Shown here piece by piece: positions 33,490-41,350 of a DNA stretch of 64,000 nucleotides. How positions within the stretch are numbered: the stretch's first letter is position 1; each line of letters starts with the position of its first letter. The position numbers were made by a program, and so were the translations under genes. A model generated the notes under the pieces. That model was given only the letters and a program-made list of their open reading frames with translations, was not told the origin of the DNA and made no database searches. Source of the DNA: Mycobacteriales bacterium (GTDB lineage Bacteria; Actinomycetota; Actinomycetes; Mycobacteriales; Mycobacteriaceae); assembly GCA_018376445.1 (NCBI GenBank), contig JAHABL010000010.1, positions 1 to 64,000 on the forward strand. The letters are read 5' to 3'.

Positions 33490-34566
33490 ATGGCCACACC
33501 TCGCAGCTCCTCCCCCAGCCGGTTCCGGCTCACGCTGCAGCGTATTAATAAGCACATCGATTGGCTTATCGTCGGCCTCCTCGCCTGCATCCTGCTGGCC
33601 ACCGCTTTCCCTGCCAAAGGGGACTTCGCCATCGGCATGCACTACGTGTCCAAGGTGTTCCTCTTCCTCCTCTTCTTCTTCTATGGTGCCAAACTCGCAC
33701 CACGTGAAACCCTTATGGGCCTCCGCAATTGGCGCCTCCACGTGGTCATCACCTGCTTCACCTTCGTCGTGTTCCCCATCATCGGCATCGGCCTCAAATA
33801 CGCCACCATCGGCTGGCTAGGGCAAGGCCTCGCCCTGGGGCTCCTCTACCTCACACTGGTACCCGGCACCGTCCAGTCCTCCATCGCCTTCACCTCGATG
33901 GCACACGGTAACGTGGCGGGCGCCATCGTCTCCGCCAGCATGTCCAATGTGCTGGGCGTGTTCCTCACTCCACTGCTGGTGATGCTCACCATGGCCACCA
34001 CGGGTGATGTCCACATCACCGGCCGCAGCATCCTGGACATCTTCCTGCAGATTTTGCTGCCATTTATCATTGGCCAGTTGTTGCATAAGCGGCTGGGCCC
34101 GGTCCTGGGCCGTCACCCCATCCTCACCAAGACCATTGACCGCGGCACTATTTGGGTGAACGTGTACACCGCCTTTTCGGAGGCTGTGGTGGAAGGCGTG
34201 TGGAAGCGGGTGACGATGCTGCATCTGCTGGGGCTCGTCGGCATTTGTATTGTGGTGGTGAGCCTGGTGCTGACGCTCTCCTGGCTGCTGGCGCGGGCGT
34301 TGGGCTTCGACCGGGGCGACCGGATTGCCGCCCAGTTCTGCGGGTCGAAGAAGTCCCTGTCCAGCGGTATTGCGATGGGTGCGGTGTTGTTTGCGGGGGT
34401 GGGCAATGGGTTGAGCGCCGGCATGTTGATGCTGCCGTTGATGCTGTTCCACCTGTTCCAGCTGCTCATCTGTGCCGTGTTAGCGGGGCGCTATGGGCGC
34501 CAGTGGGAGCGGGCACACCCGGAAGGGGAGCCGGAAGAGGTTAGGGAACCGGCGCAGTCTGAGTAG
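33490..34566 (+). CDS. Bile acid:sodium symporter-like (SBF/YfeH) membrane protein
   Basis: A 358-residue protein with nine to ten membrane helices, a charged C-terminal tail, and SLC10/SBF-type features: FFYGAKLAPRETL in the early helices, LTLVPGTVQSSIAFTSMAHGNVAGAI in the crossover region and FCGSKKSLSSGIAMG near the end, which match the YfeH branch of bacterial SBF-like proteins. The substrate is unknown; members carry organic anions or arsenite-like solutes in other bacteria. Its neighbours give no further clue. Confidence 0.85.
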   Translation: MATPRSSSPSRFRLTLQRINKHIDWLIVGLLACILLATAFPAKGDFAIGMHYVSKVFLFLLFFFYGAKLAPRETLMGLRNWRLHVVITCFTFVVFPIIGIGLKYATIGWLGQGLALGLLYLTLVPGTVQSSIAFTSMAHGNVAGAIVSASMSNVLGVFLTPLLVMLTMATTGDVHITGRSILDIFLQILLPFIIGQLLHKRLGPVLGRHPILTKTIDRGTIWVNVYTAFSEAVVEGVWKRVTMLHLLGLVGICIVVVSLVLTLSWLLARALGFDRGDRIAAQFCGSKKSLSSGIAMGAVLFAGVGNGLSAGMLMLPLMLFHLFQLLICAVLAGRYGRQWERAHPEGEPEEVREPAQSE

Positions 34567-34674
34567 CCGGCAGGTTACCGGCTGGCGTACCAGTACAACC
34601 AGTAGCGCCGCCTACTGCACTTTTGTCCGCCGTCCGGGACGTTCCCGTGTGACAGCAACTCTCCCGAGTGGCGG

Positions 34675-34851
34675 CTATTTGCGTTTGTTTTTCAGTCTGC
34701 TCACTGCGGCGTCGAAGTATTCCCGCTTTGTGTGCTTGGGCTTGCGGCGGGCGGCCTCGCGGGTGGCGGGCATGTCCTTATATTTGTCGCCCAGTATTTC
34801 GGAGCTGAGGGCTTTGCCGTAGTCCTGTACTTTGTTCCAGTCGATCTGCAT
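34675..34851 (-). CDS. Small basic protein, unknown function
   Basis: A 58-residue, lysine/arginine-rich protein beginning MQIDWNKVQDYGKALSSEIL and ending VSRLKNKRK, with no membrane segment. The ATG at 34851 is chosen over an upstream TTG at 34881. The ribosome site is weak (AAAAGAG). It sits between the convergent transporter and the yqgE gene on the minus strand. Small conserved proteins of this kind occur in corynebacteria, but I cannot name the family. Confidence 0.5.
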   Translation of the reverse strand: MQIDWNKVQDYGKALSSEILGDKYKDMPATREAARRKPKHTKREYFDAAVSRLKNKRK

Positions 34852-34921
34852 TGTGCTCTTTTCGTTAATGGGGTGACGCAACCCGAACTCGGGGCAGCTG
34901 CCGGAGGTTGAAAGGGGTCGG

Positions 34922-35569
34922 CTAGTTCAGCCGGGGGTCCACGGGGCGGGAGGCGTAGAGGCTAAGCGGCCAGGGTTGGCGGCGCACCACCTGCGCATAG
35001 AGGTCTGTGTGGTGGTCGGTGGCGAAGTCGTTGTCGAGGGCGTCGCACACATACCAGTCGCCGGCGGCGATCTCCTCTGCCAGCTGACCGGGTTGCCACG
35101 CACAGTAGCCCATGTACAGGCGGTAGGATTCGCGAATGTCCTGGGTGCGGTACATGGCGTTGGCGGTGGGGTCCATAAGGAAGGTGCGGCCACGCACCGG
35201 GTGCATCACCGATAGGTCCACCGGGCAGCCTGGCTTCAACCGCAGCAACCCCGTCACCCGCTCCATTTCCACTGGTCCACCGATGAAAAAGCTGGCGGGT
35301 TTGGAGCAGTAGGGGGCGAAGAGGGGCAGCACGCTGTGGACGGACACTTCGGACTGTTGGTTGAGGATGATGCCGAAGGTGCCCCGGGTGTCGTCGTGTT
35401 CGAAGAGGTAGATGATGCTGCGGGAGAACACCTCGTCGCGCAGGTCGGGGGCGGACACCAGCAGGCACCCTTTGTAGGGGTCGCGCTGCTCCATGGCCAG
35501 GAAGATGCGGTCGGCGAAGGCGCCGAATTGGCTGAGGTTCCCGTAGGGGTTCATTTGGAAGTCGCTCAC
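34922..35569 (-). CDS. YqgE/AlgH family protein
   Basis: A 215-residue protein with the UPF0301 pattern: GCLLVSAPDLRDEVFSRSIIYLFEHDDTRGTFGIILNQ, FIGGPVEMERVTGLLRL and the C-terminal block YMGYCAWQPGQLAEEIAAGDWYV. The molecular role of the family is not established. The GTG at 35569 overlaps the pcnA stop as GTGA, so it is translated as part of the pcnA transcript. Confidence 0.85.
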   Translation of the reverse strand: MSDFQMNPYGNLSQFGAFADRIFLAMEQRDPYKGCLLVSAPDLRDEVFSRSIIYLFEHDDTRGTFGIILNQQSEVSVHSVLPLFAPYCSKPASFFIGGPVEMERVTGLLRLKPGCPVDLSVMHPVRGRTFLMDPTANAMYRTQDIRESYRLYMGYCAWQPGQLAEEIAAGDWYVCDALDNDFATDHHTDLYAQVVRRQPWPLSLYASRPVDPRLN

Positions 35570-37122
35570 TGCGCCGCCCACCATTCACGCAAGGCGGCGA
35601 CGGCGTCGTCATGTTCCATCGGCCCGTTCTCCATGCGGAGGTTTTTGAGGAATGCCCACGCCTGGCCCACCTGCGGGCCGGGCTGCAACCCCAGGATCTG
35701 CATGATCTCGTTGCCGTCCAGGTCGGGGCGGATGGCCGCTAGGTTTTCTTTTTCGCGTAGTTCGGCGATGCGCTCTTCCAGGCTGTCCACTAGGGCGTGG
35801 AGTTTTTTGCGTTTCCAGTCGCGGGCGGTGGTGCAGTCGGCGCGCACGAGCAGGTTGAGGCGGTCCAGGAGCGGGCCGGCGTCTGTCACGTAGCGGCGTA
35901 CTGCCGAGTCGGTCCATTCGCCGTCACCGTACCCATGGATGCGCAGGTGGAGGTACACGAGTTGGCTGACGTCGTTGATCATCTGCCGGGAGTATTTGAG
36001 GGCTTTGAAGCGTTTCCGCACCATCCGGGCACCCACGATTTCATGCTGGTGGAAGGTGACGCCCCCGCCGGGTTTCGCGGCACGGGTGGGCACTTTGCCG
36101 ACGTCGTGGAGGAGGGCCGCCCAGCGCAGCACTAGGTCGGGGTCGCCGGGTTCGAGCTCACAGGCCTGCTTCAACACGGTGAGGCTGTGGGTGTAGACGT
36201 CCTTGTGGGGAAGTGAGGGATCCGGCGGCATGGACATGGCGGGGATTTCGGGGAATATGTGGTTGGCCAGGCCGGTTTGGCAGAGCAGGTCGATGCCTTC
36301 CCACGGGTAGGCGCCCAGCATAAGCTTGTCGAGTTCCGCCTGGATGCGTTCGGCGGTGATGCGGGTGATTTCCGCGGACATGTGTTGGATGGCGGCGGTG
36401 ACGCGGGGGGCGAGGGTGAAGCCGAGTTTGGAGACGAAGCGGCAGGCGCGGATCATGCGCAGCGGGTCGTCGTGGAAGCTCACCTCGGGGGCTTGTGGGG
36501 TGTCGAGCACTCCGGCGGCGAGGTCGTTGATGCCGCCGAGGGGGTCGCAGAATTCTTGGGTGCCGTCGCCGTGGAGGCGCAGGGCCATGGCGTTGACGGT
36601 GAAGTCGCGGCGGACGAGGTCCCCTTCGAGGGTGTCGCCAAAGTGGACGATGGGGTTGCGGGAGATGCCGTCGTACTGGTCGGCGCGGAAGGTGGTGATT
36701 TCAATTTGCCAGCCGCCTTTGCAGGCGGACACGGTGCCGTAGTCAATTCCGATGTCCCACACGTTGTCTGTGCAGTTTCGGAGGATGGTGGTGACGGCGT
36801 CGGGGCGGGCGTCGGTGGTGAAGTCGAGGTCGATGCCGAGGTGGCCGAGGAGGGCATCCCGCACGGAGCCGCCCACCAGGTAGAGGTCGTGGCCGGCTGC
36901 TTCGAAGGCGGCGGCCAGTGGGGTGAGGGTGGGGGCGAGGGTGTGGAGTTGGGCTTGGGCAGCGGCCATCATGTGGAGGGTGCGGTCGGGCTCCGCCGCG
37001 GGAGTAGCGGAGCCGACCGGGGAGGTGCTGGCGGTGTCCGCCGAGGAGGTGGCGGAGGCTACTGCGAGGGTGTTGGCGGTGTCCGCCGCGGGAGTGGGCT
37101 GCTGGTTCGTGGGATGCGTCAT
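35566..37122 (-). CDS. pcnA: CCA tRNA nucleotidyltransferase
   Basis: A 518-residue class II nucleotidyltransferase that adds or repairs the CCA end of tRNAs. The palm shows LVGGSVRDALLG and the metal-binding DLDF; a C-terminal HD domain carries LLHDVGK. The position next to the divergent Nudix gene equals Rv3907c/Rv3908 of M. tuberculosis. The first about 55 residues are a low-complexity Ala/Thr/Ser region. I place the start at the ATG at 37122 because TAAACT lies 8 nt upstream; a further ATG at 37143 is possible. Confidence 0.92.
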   Translation of the reverse strand: MTHPTNQQPTPAADTANTLAVASATSSADTASTSPVGSATPAAEPDRTLHMMAAAQAQLHTLAPTLTPLAAAFEAAGHDLYLVGGSVRDALLGHLGIDLDFTTDARPDAVTTILRNCTDNVWDIGIDYGTVSACKGGWQIEITTFRADQYDGISRNPIVHFGDTLEGDLVRRDFTVNAMALRLHGDGTQEFCDPLGGINDLAAGVLDTPQAPEVSFHDDPLRMIRACRFVSKLGFTLAPRVTAAIQHMSAEITRITAERIQAELDKLMLGAYPWEGIDLLCQTGLANHIFPEIPAMSMPPDPSLPHKDVYTHSLTVLKQACELEPGDPDLVLRWAALLHDVGKVPTRAAKPGGGVTFHQHEIVGARMVRKRFKALKYSRQMINDVSQLVYLHLRIHGYGDGEWTDSAVRRYVTDAGPLLDRLNLLVRADCTTARDWKRKKLHALVDSLEERIAELREKENLAAIRPDLDGNEIMQILGLQPGPQVGQAWAFLKNLRMENGPMEHDDAVAALREWWAAQ

Positions 37123-37204
37123 CGTGTGCAAGTTTACTAACATTGCCAGCTGCTCGGCCAAGAACTTAGACCTTATACCTGCAGACAAGTAGGATTGAGG
37201 GATA

Positions 37205-38647
37205 GTGGACAGTGAACGCAAGACCCCATCCGGCGGGGATTGCCGGCCTCCGCGTCGGCGTAGTTCCCGCCCGGCCGGCGCACCAGCCTCCGCGGCGAAT
37301 CGTGCCCCGGCCTCTTCGGCTACGCCCACACAACCCACTCCGCGCCCCACTGCCACTCCACGCCCCTCCGCTATCCCAGCCCGCACGTCTACCAACACGT
37401 CGCGCACCTCGGCCACACCTCCCCGCCCGACGGCCACTCCCCGCCCCACCAGCATCCCCCGTAACGGCGCTATCGTCCTCGACCCCAACGGCGTCGCCGG
37501 CAAAGCACCCAAACGCTATACCCGCAGTTCCACGCAGAATAATGGGCGGCGGCCCGTCACCCGCTCCCTCACCAAGAGCCAGGTCAAACGCAACCGCGGC
37601 CGCAGCTACCCGGAGACATCCGCCGGCGGCCTGGTGCTGCGCAATATGCGCCGCGCCTATAATCCCCACACCAACCGCGTCTACCTGTCCGCTGTCAAGG
37701 TAGCACTTATCGGCCGGACCGATCGACGTGGTCGCCTCCTGTGGTCTCTGCCCAAGGGCCACATTGAGGACTATGAAACTGTCCCCATGACCGCTGTCCG
37801 CGAAGTGCGTGAGGAGACGGGCATCGAGGGTGAGATCATTAAGCACCTGGGCACCATCGACTACTGGTTCCTGTCCGACGGTAAGCGCATCCACAAGACT
37901 GTCCACCACTATCTGCTGCGCTTTGTGGGCGGGGAGCTTTCCAACGCGGACGCCGAGATTTCCGAGGTCAAATGGGTATCCATGAAGGATCTGCCCGCGC
38001 ACTTAAGCTATGCCGATGAACGGAAGCTCGCTCGCCGGGCGACGGGCGTGGTGGCGGCGTGGATTCGTAGCGAGTATGGGTCCGGTGACGGCACCGGCGA
38101 GACGATCCAAATTGAGGGCGAGTATCCGGATGACGACATTCTGGGTGACGACCTCGACGAAGACGACCTGCTAGAACCTTCCTATGACGAGCAGAACAGT
38201 AGCCAGGGCAGCGCCCACCATAATGGCCAGACCAGTGCGCAGAATAACGGCCAGAATAGCGGCCAGCGGCGGAACCGTCGTGGCCGGCGGCGCGGCGGCA
38301 AACGTAACCGTCCCCGCCCCACCAACGGAACCACCGCAGCTGCCGGAGCTAACGGTGCCGCTGGAGGAAACCCCGCTGCCAGGGCAAACAGCACTGCCGG
38401 CGCCCGCAGCACTGCCGGCGCAAACAGGGCCAACAGCGCTAGCGCAACACCCGGGGCACACGGTTCTGCCAGCGCAAACGATGCGAACGCGGCGAATGGT
38501 ACACACGGTGTTAACGGCACTAACAGTGCTAACGAGACCAGCGGGCTGCCACGCAAGAAGCGCCGCCGCGGCCATCGCGGGCGAGGCGGACGCGCCCGCC
38601 GCCCCAACGCCACCACCCCCAACACCAGCACTCAACCCCCCAGGTAG
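37205..38647 (+). CDS. Nudix hydrolase with long low-complexity flanks (MutT4-like)
   Basis: A 480-residue protein whose central part (about 140-290) is a Nudix domain: G185 HIEDYE, then REVREETGI completes the GX5EX7REUXEEXGU box that binds metal and the pyrophosphate substrate. The first 130 residues are Pro/Thr/Ala/Arg-rich and the last 150 are Asn/Gly/Ala/Arg-rich with basic clusters (RRNRRGRRRGG, KKRRRGHRGRGG). These suggest nucleic-acid binding or disorder. It is the positional equivalent of Rv3908 (mutT4). GTG start with GAGGG just upstream. DUF6049 and murJ follow on the same strand. Confidence 0.88.
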   Translation: MDSERKTPSGGDCRPPRRRSSRPAGAPASAANRAPASSATPTQPTPRPTATPRPSAIPARTSTNTSRTSATPPRPTATPRPTSIPRNGAIVLDPNGVAGKAPKRYTRSSTQNNGRRPVTRSLTKSQVKRNRGRSYPETSAGGLVLRNMRRAYNPHTNRVYLSAVKVALIGRTDRRGRLLWSLPKGHIEDYETVPMTAVREVREETGIEGEIIKHLGTIDYWFLSDGKRIHKTVHHYLLRFVGGELSNADAEISEVKWVSMKDLPAHLSYADERKLARRATGVVAAWIRSEYGSGDGTGETIQIEGEYPDDDILGDDLDEDDLLEPSYDEQNSSQGSAHHNGQTSAQNNGQNSGQRRNRRGRRRGGKRNRPRPTNGTTAAAGANGAAGGNPAARANSTAGARSTAGANRANSASATPGAHGSASANDANAANGTHGVNGTNSANETSGLPRKKRRRGHRGRGGRARRPNATTPNTSTQPPR

Positions 38648-38722
38648 CCCCCCACTCGGTAGCTAACACACCAGCTCACAAGTAACTTAGACTCGTCACC
38701 ACAACACACGATAGGAGGGACA

Positions 38723-41350
38723 ATGACGACACCGCTGCGCCGCCGCATCGCCGGCCTCAGCCTCGCCTTCTGCACCCTCCTCGCCCCCACCGCCCTCGCC
38801 GGCGCCACCGCCCTCGCCGCCACCACCAGCTACCTCAACGCCCTCGACGTCACCCCCAACTACAGCGGCGACGCCACCACCAGCACCGACGGCACTCCCC
38901 CCGCCTACCCTATCTACCCCGCCGGCTACACCAGCGCAGACTCCGCCCTCCTCGCCGCCATGAGCAGCCGCACCAACGCCACCCTCCGCACCCTCACCCA
39001 AGACCTCAGCCCCGTCCCCGACGCCACCCCCGACGCCCTCCACATCTCCCTCACCAGCATCACCCCCAACATCATCGACGGGACCACCAACAACCAGGTC
39101 ACCATCAACGGCACCCTCACCAACGTCGGCAAACTCCCCATCAGCGACATCGAACTCCGCCTCCAACGCGGCGACTACGCCCCCTACGGAAACGCCCTCC
39201 GCCACACCCTCGTCGAAGACCAAATCAACTACCCCACCGCCCTTCCCTTCCATAGCCTCAACGCCACCCTCCGGCCCGGCGCCACCACCACCTTCACCCT
39301 CAAAGCCCGCATCACCGGCGGCACCGGCGACACCCTCAACATCCACGCCCCCGGCGTCTACCCCCTCCTCATCAACGCCAACGGACGCGTCAGCAAATCC
39401 GACAGCGCCCGCCTCCACGACGCCCGCATCCTCCTCCCCGTCCTCTCCCTCCCTGGCACCACCAGCCAAGACCCCGCCCAAACCGCCCCCCGCCCCATCA
39501 CCCTCCTCTGGCCCCTCGCCACCACCCCCCAAGAAGCCAGCTACTACAGCTTCAGCTCCGTCGCTGTCCTCCGCAACGAGAACCTCGGCATCTCCCTCGC
39601 CAAAAACGGCCGCCTCCGCGCCCTCCTCGACACCGGGGCCGCCCTCCTCGGGGACCGCACCCTCGGCAACTCCGTCTGCCTCGCCGTCGACCCCGACCTC
39701 CTCCGCACCGTCAACCGCATGACCCGCCCCTACCGGGTCCTCAACAACCCCACCAACCGGCACGACGGCGTCCACAAAGGCAAACACAGCGGCGACGCCC
39801 AAACCTGGCTCGACCACCTTCGCGGACTTGCCGCCAACAGCTGCGTCATCGCCCTCCCCTGGGCCGGCGCCAGCCTCTCCGCCACCGCCCACAGCCGCGG
39901 CGACGCCCTCCCCCACCAACTTATGGTCGATAGCCGCGCCGTCACCTCCTACCTCCTCCGCACCCGCCTCTCCAGCCACGTCATCTGGCCCAACGTCGGC
40001 ATGGTCACCACCGCCGACCTTGCCGCCGCCGACCACCCCGAACTCCTCCTCGCCTCCAACGCCCTCACCAGCCCCAACCCCTACACCCGCGACGCCCAAC
40101 ACGCCCGCACCCTCTACCAGCGCAACCCCAAAGCCCCCCTGCGGGACGTCGCCAACAGCGGCTACGGCCAATGGTTCCGCGCCGACGGCACCACCTACAC
40201 CGTCACCCCCTTCGACAGCACCCTCGCCACCGCCCTCGCCGCCACCGGCCAAAACCCCACCAATTCCCTCTTCGGCCCCAGCGACAGCCGCTATCTCCTC
40301 ACCGCCGACAGCGCCACCGCCCGCATGCAAGACGCCGTCGCCACCCTCCTCTGGAAAACCAGCGCCAACCTCCGCCGCGAAAACCTCGCCACCAACAGCT
40401 ACCCCGACGCCCCCCTCATCATCGCCCCACCACAGCACTGGTCCGTCACCGGCAGCGAACTCAAAACCTTCACCGACACCCTCCGCTACCTGGCCCGCCA
40501 CAACCTCATCACCACCCAATCCCTCACCGACGCACTCGCCCAATCCAAGCAGACGCCCCGCCACGGCACCCTCAACACCGACCAGTTCACCAGCATGCCG
40601 CTACCGAACGTGCCCCTCGCCACCGTCGACCGCGCCGTCACCACCATCAACCGCTACCACAACGTCTTTGCCAACAAAGGCGACAACAGCTTCTATAAAC
40701 GCGCCCGCTACAACATCTACCGCGCCACCACCACCCGTACCTGGGGCATCTCCCCCACCCTCGTCGGCAACGTCCCCACCAGCCACAACAACCGCCCCAA
40801 CCAGCACCAGGGCAGCCCCGGCATCGCCCTCACCACGCCCCCCATGCTTGGCTACCCCACCGCCTACGCCCGCAGCATGGCACTCGCCGGCCATGCCATG
40901 CGCGGCTCCGTCACCCTCATCAAACCCGCTAGCATCTACACCCTCGCCTCCACCGACTCCGACCTGGTGCTCGTCGCCCGTAACGAACTCCCCGCAGACG
41001 TCACCGTCACAGTCCACACCCTGCAGCGCACCGGTGACGGCGACGGCGCCCCCACCGGCCCAGAACTGGCCCCCGCCCGCACCATCACCATCCCCGCCCA
41101 AGCCTCCCTCAACGTCAACATCCCGGTCCAGCTGCCCTCCGGTACATCCGTCCCCGTCCGCGTCTCCCTCCTGAGCGCCGACGGGCAAGAGCTCGGCACC
41201 ACCGTCAACATGACGGTCCGCGTCAGCCGACTCACCCCCCTCCTCGGCTTCCTCCTGTTCGCCGCAATAGCCGTGCTGGCATTCCTTATCCTGAAGCGCG
41301 TGCTCCCCCTCATCCGGCGGAGCAACGGACAAGGACGCTCCCATGAGTAA
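38723..41350 (+). CDS. DUF6049 family exported, membrane-anchored protein
   Basis: An 875-residue protein: signal peptide (about 1-33, ending ALAATT), a very long extracellular part, and one C-terminal membrane helix near 845-865 (LLGFLLFAAIAVLAFLIL) with a basic end. Length, topology and position between the Nudix gene and murJ equal Rv3909 of M. tuberculosis, whose function is not known; a role in cell-wall assembly with MurJ is inferred from conserved linkage. AGGAGGG precedes the ATG. Its stop overlaps the murJ start by 8 bp. Codons end almost only in C, in contrast to murJ. Confidence 0.85.
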   Translation: MTTPLRRRIAGLSLAFCTLLAPTALAGATALAATTSYLNALDVTPNYSGDATTSTDGTPPAYPIYPAGYTSADSALLAAMSSRTNATLRTLTQDLSPVPDATPDALHISLTSITPNIIDGTTNNQVTINGTLTNVGKLPISDIELRLQRGDYAPYGNALRHTLVEDQINYPTALPFHSLNATLRPGATTTFTLKARITGGTGDTLNIHAPGVYPLLINANGRVSKSDSARLHDARILLPVLSLPGTTSQDPAQTAPRPITLLWPLATTPQEASYYSFSSVAVLRNENLGISLAKNGRLRALLDTGAALLGDRTLGNSVCLAVDPDLLRTVNRMTRPYRVLNNPTNRHDGVHKGKHSGDAQTWLDHLRGLAANSCVIALPWAGASLSATAHSRGDALPHQLMVDSRAVTSYLLRTRLSSHVIWPNVGMVTTADLAAADHPELLLASNALTSPNPYTRDAQHARTLYQRNPKAPLRDVANSGYGQWFRADGTTYTVTPFDSTLATALAATGQNPTNSLFGPSDSRYLLTADSATARMQDAVATLLWKTSANLRRENLATNSYPDAPLIIAPPQHWSVTGSELKTFTDTLRYLARHNLITTQSLTDALAQSKQTPRHGTLNTDQFTSMPLPNVPLATVDRAVTTINRYHNVFANKGDNSFYKRARYNIYRATTTRTWGISPTLVGNVPTSHNNRPNQHQGSPGIALTTPPMLGYPTAYARSMALAGHAMRGSVTLIKPASIYTLASTDSDLVLVARNELPADVTVTVHTLQRTGDGDGAPTGPELAPARTITIPAQASLNVNIPVQLPSGTSVPVRVSLLSADGQELGTTVNMTVRVSRLTPLLGFLLFAAIAVLAFLILKRVLPLIRRSNGQGRSHE

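Noticed and set aside
38696..40564. 622-codon minus-strand frame opposite the DUF6049 gene
   Set aside because: Same antisense artefact of C-ending codons; composition is Gly/Val/Glu with no motif.
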